Virus record (IMG/VR): IMGVR_UViG_3300030110_003460
Location: 1,995 to 22,730 of that record
Direction: 5' to 3' (one strand)
Length of the DNA stretch: 20,736 bases
DNA from: a virus
Position numbers and translations under genes: made by a program. Under the pieces are notes generated by a model, which was not told the DNA's origin, searched no databases, and saw nothing but the letters and a program-made list of their open reading frames with translations. Positions 1-4,122 of the stretch are shown here, piece by piece; the first letter of the stretch is position 1, and the number at the start of each line of letters is the position of its first letter.

Positions 1-39
1 TACAGCACCGCACCGCACCCGTTTATCCATCACACAGAC

Positions 40-54
40 AGTATATAGTCTTTC
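40..54. repeat. 15-base direct repeat, copy 1 (second copy at 1363-1377)
   Basis: The 15 bases AGTATATAGTCTTTC occur identically here and at 1363-1377. Both copies lie in non-coding DNA and run into pyrimidine-rich sequence. The core TATATA could be a TATA box and the GTCTTTC part resembles the pyrimidine tract just after the 97-aa gene (1289-1306), so a terminator or promoter role is possible. The match is seen directly; the role is not known. Confidence 0.55.
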
Positions 55-99
55 CTAAGTGCTATCCTCGCTCGGCTTCGCCTCGCTCGGCGACCGATA

Positions 100-129
100 C
101 ACCTAGGGATGCGGGCTTATAATGGTTAC
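100..129 (+). promoter_or_regulatory. TATA-box promoter candidate upstream of a non-coding stretch
   Basis: The bases CACCTAGGG, then GGGC directly followed by TTATAAT (117-123) and a TTAC at 126-129, closely match the sequence 378-408 in front of the 50-aa gene (CACCTATGGG, GGC, TTATAAT, then TTAC). The match covers both the TATA box and its flanks. No start codon with a good gene follows, so if it is active it would make a non-coding or leader RNA. It lacks the GCCC half of the inverted repeat seen at the other copies. Confidence 0.4.
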
Positions 130-370
130 TATAACAGCATTAGAAAAAGTGACCTTTGGCGCCGGGGTGGGCTTTAGGTCGCCCCAGCACCCCTTACGCG
201 CCCGCGTGGTGGCCGGCTCGTCCACTGACACCAACAGCCTTACGGCTGCTATATCGGCGCAAGGGGTTGTAGGATTCACGGATTTTTCACCGCTTCGGTC
301 TGCTCCTACAAATTACCGTGTGCGCACCTCGCTATTAATACTTTCGGGCCGCCGCGTTTCCGCGTTCCGC

Positions 371-437
371 GCCCATGCACCTATGGGCTGTAGGCTTATA
401 ATCATTACGAATTTTTCGCTTTAGCGACAACCTTAAG
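371..437 (+). promoter_or_regulatory. Archaeal promoter with inverted-repeat operator, module A
   Basis: In order: the inverted repeat GCCCAT-N6-ATGGGC (371-388), seven bases later the TATA box TTATAAT (396-402), then the box CGACAACCTTAAG (425-437). The box begins 36 bases before the ATG at 461 and about 26 bases after the TATA centre, where archaeal transcription normally starts. The same arrangement with the same distances recurs at 1494-1560 before the 37-aa gene. The layout is seen directly; promoter activity and operator binding are inferred. Confidence 0.65.
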
Positions 438-460
438 TAGGTACCCCCCCTACGACTACT

Positions 461-613
461 ATGGGAGACCTAACGGAAAACCAAAGAAGAAAACTGCCTA
501 CCAGAGCAGAGATAGACGCCGAGGACCTGAACGAGTGGGACCACCCTTGCACCACAAAGTTCGCATTCAGGGGATTTGTAGACGGAGAAGCACGATGGGA
601 GAGGATTGCTTGA
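461..613 (+). CDS. Small protein of unknown function (50 aa)
   Basis: This is a 50-codon gene starting ATG at 461 and ending TGA at 611-613. I do not recognise a family. The product is charged and hydrophilic, without a membrane segment, and contains one Cys and three Trp or Phe-rich patches near its C-terminus (EWDHP, FAFRGF, ARWERIA). The start is supported by promoter module A: the predicted transcript starts 36 bases upstream, and the same 36-base leader length is seen before the 37-aa gene at 1584. No strong ribosome site is present; a GTAGG/CCTAC pair (437-441 and 449-453) could form a small hairpin in the leader. It overlaps the next gene by 19 bases, suggesting translational coupling. 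Likely an early accessory gene. Confidence 0.6.
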   Translation: MGDLTENQRRKLPTRAEIDAEDLNEWDHPCTTKFAFRGFVDGEARWERIA

Positions 614-813
614 ACAGAGAACAGGCAATTGCGAGGTATCGCGCCATCAAGGCAAAGGCAACAACCAGAGGATACGCAACCGGAGCGGAAATCCGAGAAA
701 TGCTAGACCTAGCGCCTATGATGGGCCTTGACACTCGGCAGCATGATTTTGACGGCGAGGGTGGTTGTGCCGACTCCTGCTTCTGCAACTCCGAGGGGGT
801 GGACGACGCCTGA
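595..813 (+). CDS. Small Cys-containing protein of unknown function (72 aa)
   Basis: The chosen start is ATG 595, which overlaps the upstream 50-aa gene and is preceded by a GGAGAAG purine run (584-590). A TTG at 610, overlapping the upstream stop and preceded by GGGAGAGG, is a credible alternative that would give 67 aa. An in-frame ATG at 535 lies deep inside the upstream gene and is rejected. The product has a helical, basic first half (REQAIARYRAIKAKA), a possible helix-turn-helix-like middle (ATGAEIREMLDLAP), and an acidic tail with three Cys in CADSCFC. A similar CEDSC motif occurs in the 37-aa product at 1584. No family is recognised. A pyrimidine tract after the stop probably ends the transcript. 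Confidence 0.6.
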   Translation: MGEDCLNREQAIARYRAIKAKATTRGYATGAEIREMLDLAPMMGLDTRQHDFDGEGGCADSCFCNSEGVDDA

Positions 814-816
814 CCG

Positions 817-866
817 TCCGCTCCTTCTTCTTTCTCTTTCTTTCTTTCTTTTTTTTGGGGGGGGGG
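817..866 (+). terminator. Polypyrimidine tract followed by T8-G10
   Basis: Directly after the 72-aa gene the plus strand is nearly all C and T for about 38 bases (819-856), ending in eight T and then ten G (857-866). A T-rich tract on the sense strand is the usual archaeal transcription stop, so a terminator is the simplest reading. The long pure runs are also where assembly or sequencing length errors happen, and the polypurine/polypyrimidine strand bias could favour triplex or quadruplex DNA. Confidence 0.5.
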
Positions 867-912
867 TAAAGGGGTAGTCGCGCAGTCCGGCTAATTTGAA
901 CTTGGGGCTGAC

Positions 913-961
913 AGTACTTAATGGTTGCGAATTTTGCCCTTGAACCCAAGGGTTAAGTACT
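913..961 (+). promoter_or_regulatory. Nested inverted repeats before the 97-aa gene
   Basis: Perfect 9-base arms AGTACTTAA (913-921) and TTAAGTACT (953-961) enclose a second perfect pair CCCTTG (937-942) and CAAGGG (947-952) with a four-base loop. The inner 3' arm abuts the outer 3' arm, so the two stems could stack. It lies 32 bases upstream of the ATG at 993, in the promoter or leader region. It may be an operator or a leader hairpin; the DNA alone does not tell which. Confidence 0.5.
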
Positions 962-992
962 AGGTGATGCTCCGTTAAACTGGGGAAGCCCA

Positions 993-1286
993 ATGAAAAA
1001 CAACAATGTAGCAAAAACAGACCTTGACCTACACAGGCAAGATGCAGAGAAAATGAACGCCGTCATCAGCACGATGACCGGAGAGGCAACGGAGTGGGAC
1101 AACGACCACGGCCACTACCTAAGCCTTAGTCCAGTAACCAACATGGACAACGTGAACATGACCTTTTGGTCAAAGCACGTAAGGTCATGGGGTGACGGAT
1201 TTCTAGCAGAGGACATGGCTGACATAGTAGCCAAACTAAAGAAGTCCCGACGCTGGAAGTTCAACCTAGTTAAGAAGAGAGACTAG
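993..1286 (+). CDS. Protein of unknown function (97 aa)
   Basis: An ATG-to-TAG gene of 97 codons. I do not recognise the family. The product is soluble-looking: a hydrophilic N-terminus rich in Asn, Lys and Asp, a middle with HGHYLSLSP and FWSKHVRSWGDGF that could be beta-rich, and a basic C-terminal helix (ADIVAKLKKSRRWKF) ending in KKRD. No membrane segment or Cys is present. Its ribosome site is weak (GGGGAAG at 982-988). A better GGTGAT site sits at 963-968 but serves only a four-codon reading frame (GTG or ATG near 964-967 to TAA at 976), so a tiny leader frame is possible. It is a single-gene unit, set off by an inverted repeat upstream and a pyrimidine tract downstream. Confidence 0.65.
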   Translation: MKNNNVAKTDLDLHRQDAEKMNAVISTMTGEATEWDNDHGHYLSLSPVTNMDNVNMTFWSKHVRSWGDGFLAEDMADIVAKLKKSRRWKFNLVKKRD

Positions 1287-1288
1287 CC

Positions 1289-1347
1289 GAGTCTTTCTCT
1301 CTCTTTGAGTACCACGTAAGCCATTGGGGGCCGGCGGCCCCCGGTGG
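1289..1347 (+). terminator. Pyrimidine tract plus GC-rich hairpin after the 97-aa gene
   Basis: Three bases after the TAG stop a pyrimidine tract runs from 1291 to 1306. A strong hairpin follows: GGGGGCC (1326-1332), loop GGC, GGCCCCC (1336-1342), which the flanking CCATT (1321-1325) and GGTGG (1343-1347) extend to 12 pairs in RNA with two G-U pairs. This looks like a termination or transcript-end processing site for the 97-aa gene. Confidence 0.5.
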
Positions 1348-1362
1348 TGGCCTACCAACGGT

Positions 1363-1377
1363 AGTATATAGTCTTTC
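1363..1377. repeat. 15-base direct repeat, copy 2 (first copy at 40-54)
   Basis: Identical 15-base copy of AGTATATAGTCTTTC. Here it continues into TTTCTTCTTTCTCTCTCTC, a pyrimidine tract like those found after the 72-aa and 97-aa genes. Confidence 0.55.
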
Positions 1378-1431
1378 TTTCTTCTTTCTCTCTCTCTACC
1401 GGTAGGTATATATATGATGGTAAAAACGCGC

Positions 1432-1467
1432 GCCCGTGATGAGATGGGCTGTCGGTATATATACTTT
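1432..1467 (+). promoter_or_regulatory. Tandem promoter unit B1
   Basis: GCCC-N10-GGGC (1432-1449) is followed after TGTCGG by TATATATA (1456-1463). The 36 bases match unit B2 (1494-1529) at about four of five positions, with a period of 62. It is upstream of B2 and reads toward the same gene, so it may be a second start point or a decaying duplicate. Confidence 0.5.
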
Positions 1468-1493
1468 AGGGGCCGTCGCTTTCCGGCGATTTG

Positions 1494-1560
1494 GCCCATG
1501 ATGAGAAGGGCGGTCGGCCTATAAACCTTGCGCGCGCGATAGAAAATCGACACCCTTAAG
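1494..1560 (+). promoter_or_regulatory. Archaeal promoter with inverted-repeat operator, module B2
   Basis: GCCC-N10-GGGC (1494-1511), then GGTCGGCC, the TATA box TATAAA (1520-1525), and the box CGACACCCTTAAG (1548-1560). The box begins exactly 36 bases before ATG 1584 and about 26 after the TATA centre. Twelve of its 13 bases equal the box at 425-437. The bases between the two promoters' upstream parts (350-388 and 1469-1511) are also similar, so the whole module appears to be duplicated. Confidence 0.65.
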
Positions 1561-1583
1561 AGGGGGTCCGTACTTCAAGTGTC

Positions 1584-1697
1584 ATGGCACACATACGCGA
1601 AGCCAGAGAAATAACAACAAACGCACCTAGTGTAGAAAATGCACCATGTGAGGATTCATGCATAGGGTACTGCACCTCCTGCGGAGGTGGTGCCTGA
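1584..1697 (+). CDS. 37-aa Cys-rich peptide, translationally coupled to the next gene
   Basis: ATG 1584 to TGA 1695-1697, 37 codons. The product has four Cys in C-x3-C-x3-C-x2-C (residues about 22-33), followed by GGGA. That spacing could hold a zinc ion or form disulfides; no known family is recognised. The gene is supported by promoter module B2 and by its stop, which overlaps the next start as TGATG. Its last codons also encode the next gene's ribosome site (GGAGGTG), hidden in a hairpin. The CEDSC motif resembles CADSC in the 72-aa product. It may have its own job, or may partly be a leader peptide that opens the hairpin. Confidence 0.6.
   Translation: MAHIREAREITTNAPSVENAPCEDSCIGYCTSCGGGA
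1673..1689 (+). promoter_or_regulatory. Hairpin hiding the ribosome site of the 118-aa gene
   Basis: CACCTCC (1673-1679), loop TGC, GGAGGTG (1683-1689): a perfect 7-base stem. GGAGGTG is a full-strength Shine-Dalgarno sequence seven bases before ATG 1697, and the opposing arm is the same sequence as the 16S rRNA anti-Shine-Dalgarno. A ribosome finishing the 37-aa frame would open the stem and free the site. Confidence 0.6.
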
Positions 1698-2053
1698 TGC
1701 TACCCGAGATAATGAACCTGAACTCATTTGAGGTCGGAGTGGGTGGAACCCACAGACACCGAGAAGTGTTCCTATGCCGCAAGGGAGTGACGCTAAAGAA
1801 GGCAATGGATACCGGAGACGCCTTCATTATGATTACACTTCAGCAAGGATACCGCGCTTCGGTGTGGGTAATGAGCAGCGCTTCCAACCTAATGACCACA
1901 TGGGATTGGGATGACGACAAGAGGGTCCAACAACTGATTAACATGGCTTGCAGAATCAACACCAAGCAACATGACACCGAGACCACCTTCATCGACACAA
2001 CCGGACCAAACCCAGTAGTAGCCTACACAACCGAGGGGGGTGGTGCTGCCTGA
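1697..2053 (+). CDS. Protein of unknown function (118 aa)
   Basis: The frame is open from an ATG at 1658, but the start at 1697 is preferred because it overlaps the upstream stop (TGATG) and has a GGAGGTG site seven bases before it. The 118-aa product looks like a compact alpha/beta domain: VGVGGTHRHREVFLCRKG, then strands AFIMITLQQGYRASVWVMSS, a Trp/Asp patch TTWDWDDD, and a helix KRVQQLINMACRI. No catalytic motif, membrane segment or known family is recognised. Its last codons (GAGGGGGGTGG) again resemble a ribosome site but no downstream start follows. It ends the left arm and faces the packaging operon tail to tail. Confidence 0.65.
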   Translation: MLPEIMNLNSFEVGVGGTHRHREVFLCRKGVTLKKAMDTGDAFIMITLQQGYRASVWVMSSASNLMTTWDWDDDKRVQQLINMACRINTKQHDTETTFIDTTGPNPVVAYTTEGGGAA

Positions 2054-2129
2054 AACACTAGGTGTAAAAAGTAAACTGGATTTTGGTACCTATCAGCCAA
2101 AAACCATGTCTATGCGTGCCACCACACCG

Positions 2130-2615
2130 CTAACCACCTCTCTCGATTTTAGAAATTTTTTTCAAATTTTTATCCGAGGCAGTTATGCGCCTCCACTTGC
2201 CAGTTATACTGTCTTTTACATTGACTCTTGGGTTGCCCTTCCAGTTTCCGCCGTGGTACTCGTACTCTGACTTTAGCGGGAAGTCCCAATCACGAATCCA
2301 GACCTTCTGACCTACGCCCTTGTTGTATACGCGCTCGCTACTTACCAAGCCTTCTTTCTCATACTTGCGCATGATAGCACCGACCGAGAAGCCATTTAAC
2401 TTGGTCCAGTGATTACTTATGTCCTTGTTTGCTAACTCTGCTATTTCACCGCTTGTCAAAGGCTCTTTGGCCCAATGGCTACATAGAACCTTCTCTATCG
2501 CCAAGGCATATACCTTGCGTCTTTTCTGCGGCCCGTGCCTACGACCCTTGGGGTCCTGCTTGTTAAACCGCTTGCCTGTCACTCTGCTTACTTCTTTTTC
2601 TTTTCTTCTTGCCAC
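2130..2615 (-). CDS. Winged-helix DNA-binding protein (161 aa), possible small terminase or regulator
   Basis: Start GTG at 2615, two bases after the terminase stop, with GGAGAGG (2627-2621 on the minus strand) in front; no better ATG is in frame. The N-terminal 35 residues are strongly basic (KGRRHGPQKRRK). Residues about 35-108 look like a winged helix: helices YALAIEKVLCSHW, SGEIAELANKD and SVGAIMRKYEKEGLV, then a wing RVYNKGVGQKVWIRD. The C-terminus is again basic. It is the last gene of a phosphoesterase-terminase operon. Known tailed viruses usually place a DNA-binding small terminase beside terL, so that role is possible, although it normally precedes terL. A transcription regulator is the alternative. 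Confidence 0.65.
   Translation of the reverse strand: MARRKEKEVSRVTGKRFNKQDPKGRRHGPQKRRKVYALAIEKVLCSHWAKEPLTSGEIAELANKDISNHWTKLNGFSVGAIMRKYEKEGLVSSERVYNKGVGQKVWIRDWDFPLKSEYEYHGGNWKGNPRVNVKDSITGKWRRITASDKNLKKISKIERGG
2145..2172 (+). terminator. T-rich termination tract of the left arm
   Basis: On the plus strand, four T, seven T (2156-2162) and five T (2167-2171) occur within 25 bases, about 90 bases after the stop of the 118-aa gene. This is the kind of T-rich tract that stops archaeal RNA polymerase. It overlaps the 3' end of the convergent winged-helix gene. The 76 bases between the two genes hold nothing else I can name. Confidence 0.4.
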
Positions 2616-2616
2616 T

Positions 2617-4122
2617 TCATCCTCTCCTAATCACTCTTCCGCCAAGACCGCCTGTGTCTCGACGCTGTATACCGCTACTTGCTCCCCCTGTCCACTCACT
2701 CTTTCTCATTGTTCCCATGACTACTGGCATTTCGGGAGTCTTATATGTAAACTGGTCTAGCGCATGCGCCATAGCCATAGCACAGTCGTTATGTCTACCT
2801 AAGTCCACAATCAAACCTTCCCTCCATGCATGACTCTCTAGTTCCTCCAATAGTATATTAACTTGTTGCCTTGTTGCATCATCACCATAAGGAAAACAGA
2901 CTAACTCGCGCTCAAACCACACTCTCATTCGATTCATCAAACCCTGTTTCAAAGTCCTGTTGCTGACCTTACTGGCCTTGTAATCTATCACCGCACCCTT
3001 CTGCGCCAACAAACTTTCGTACATCTGTTGAAAGCCTACAGACTCAACAGCAAACGCGGGTGTACCATACCTCTTACTCCACTCTATTATCATATCTGCC
3101 TGTCGTGCAGGTGGAAAGTCGTTCCTACGCCATATGTCCACAAGATGTATAAACCCATCGGAGTCTTGCTTAAGACACACCATAACCGAGTAGTCCTGCC
3201 CTAACCCCTGCGAAGGGTCAAACCCAACTGCATATTTACAGTTGTCAATCTTTTCTTTTATCATAACACTATCCATGTCCAGATTCTTACGTGTCACGTT
3301 TCTGGGAAAAACAGAAGCCTCGTCATCAATGACCTTACAGAGATACTCCTGTACGAAAGACAACTCACCCATAGCGTCCTTTTGCTCTAGCAAGAAGTCT
3401 ATAGGTCTAAACTCCGGCCACAACTCCTTTGGCTTAATGTTTACAGGGTCAGACTTGTACTCATCCCAATTTGGAATACTAGACCAAACACCAGACTTCC
3501 ACGCATCGTTGTTTATCATTTCAGTGTGATACAAGTCAACCATGCTCATAGGTGTACCCACAGCGTATATGCTTGTACCGGGACTCAACATAGGCGTAAT
3601 CTTCTTTCTAAACCAGTTTCGCATGCCAGTCCAGTCAACATCACCACTGTCGTCAATAACGTCATCGAAAGCAATGCAAGCAGGATGCTCGCCACGAATC
3701 GCAGCACCCACGCTAGTAGCCCTTATCCATGCCCCATTGGTAAAATGCAACTCTAACTTGTTACCCTTCTTGTTACTTAAAAACTTAGACAGTTGCGGGT
3801 GTCTCTTCATGTCCTCTCTTATCTCTTCTAGTCTTCTAGTAGCAAGGTCCTTGCTTGCTGAGAAAAGCCAACAGGTAAAGGGTTTGTTGCGCCATCTCTC
3901 AAACAAAGCACTATGCAATAGTTTTACCCTAAGAGTAGTTGATTTACTGTGGTCCCTCGGCGCAATCACACAGACCCTATGTACTTGTGTGTCACCTCTC
4001 GTTCCGTACATGTCCATCCATTCGCCAATGTGGTCGCCCCATGTATACCCTAGCCAACGATAGAAGTAGGACACATCGTTGCGTGACCTTTCCATTGAGA
4101 AGTCAAGGTTGAAACTACTCAT
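2617..4122 (-). CDS. terL: Terminase large subunit (501 aa)
   Basis: The packaging motor ATPase and nuclease that cuts replicated viral DNA and pumps it through the portal. Visible motifs: variant Walker A APRDHSKST (54-62), Walker B IAFDD (150-154), coupling motif VGTP (188-191), and a RNase H-like nuclease domain with VGFDPSQG (Asp302), VES (Glu360) and GRHNDCAMA (Asp446). Its length of 501 residues is usual for the family. ATG 4122 overlaps the upstream phosphoesterase by eight bases and has GGTGG about seven bases before it. The downstream winged-helix gene starts two bases after its stop, so all three are co-transcribed. In the Walker A motif, Lys60 is present but the Gly usually before it is replaced by Ser, within the variation known for terminases. 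Confidence 0.93.
   Translation of the reverse strand: MSSFNLDFSMERSRNDVSYFYRWLGYTWGDHIGEWMDMYGTRGDTQVHRVCVIAPRDHSKSTTLRVKLLHSALFERWRNKPFTCWLFSASKDLATRRLEEIREDMKRHPQLSKFLSNKKGNKLELHFTNGAWIRATSVGAAIRGEHPACIAFDDVIDDSGDVDWTGMRNWFRKKITPMLSPGTSIYAVGTPMSMVDLYHTEMINNDAWKSGVWSSIPNWDEYKSDPVNIKPKELWPEFRPIDFLLEQKDAMGELSFVQEYLCKVIDDEASVFPRNVTRKNLDMDSVMIKEKIDNCKYAVGFDPSQGLGQDYSVMVCLKQDSDGFIHLVDIWRRNDFPPARQADMIIEWSKRYGTPAFAVESVGFQQMYESLLAQKGAVIDYKASKVSNRTLKQGLMNRMRVWFERELVCFPYGDDATRQQVNILLEELESHAWREGLIVDLGRHNDCAMAMAHALDQFTYKTPEMPVVMGTMRKSEWTGGASSGIQRRDTGGLGGRVIRRG

Larger units (their letters stand above)
1..460. other. Non-coding left end with promoter-like and structured sequence
   Basis: No convincing gene is visible in these 460 bases. 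An open frame covering 122-424 begins inside a TATA-like element and has a composition unlike the neighbouring proteins, so I do not call it. What the stretch holds: an 11-base direct repeat (66-76 and 81-91), a TATA-like element near 117-123, an inverted pair GGGGTGGGC/GCCC..ACCCC (164-193), a perfect 8-base inverted repeat TTGTAGGA/TCCTACAA (267-274 and 304-311), and the promoter of the 50-aa gene (371-437). A structured non-coding RNA transcribed from about base 145 is possible but unproven. Confidence 0.5.
1287..1583. other. Non-coding regulatory stretch between the 97-aa and 37-aa genes
   Basis: These 297 bases hold no gene I can support. From left to right they carry the pyrimidine tract and hairpin after the 97-aa gene, the second copy of the 15-base repeat (1363-1377) running into a long CT tract (to 1399), a TATATATA stretch (1406-1413), and two tandem promoter units (1432-1467 and 1494-1529) leading to the leader of the 37-aa gene. 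Confidence 0.6.

Noticed and set aside
122-424. 100-codon open frame on the plus strand
   Set aside because: It begins inside a TATA-like element, has no ribosome site, covers the promoter of the 50-aa gene and has a product composition unlike its neighbours.
535-594. Longer start for the 72-aa gene
   Set aside because: The extra 20 codons lie wholly within the 50-aa gene; the starts at 595 or 610 have purine-rich sites and fit coupling to the upstream stop.
870-960. Possible tRNA (a D-arm-like GTAGTCGCGCAGTCCGGC and TTCAAA-like parts on either strand)
   Set aside because: No acceptor stem, anticodon stem or T-arm could be paired; the strong inverted repeats there do not fit a cloverleaf.
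2040-2270. 76-codon plus-strand frame
   Set aside because: It starts inside the end of the 118-aa gene, runs through the T-rich tract and covers the convergent winged-helix gene, which has clear domain structure.
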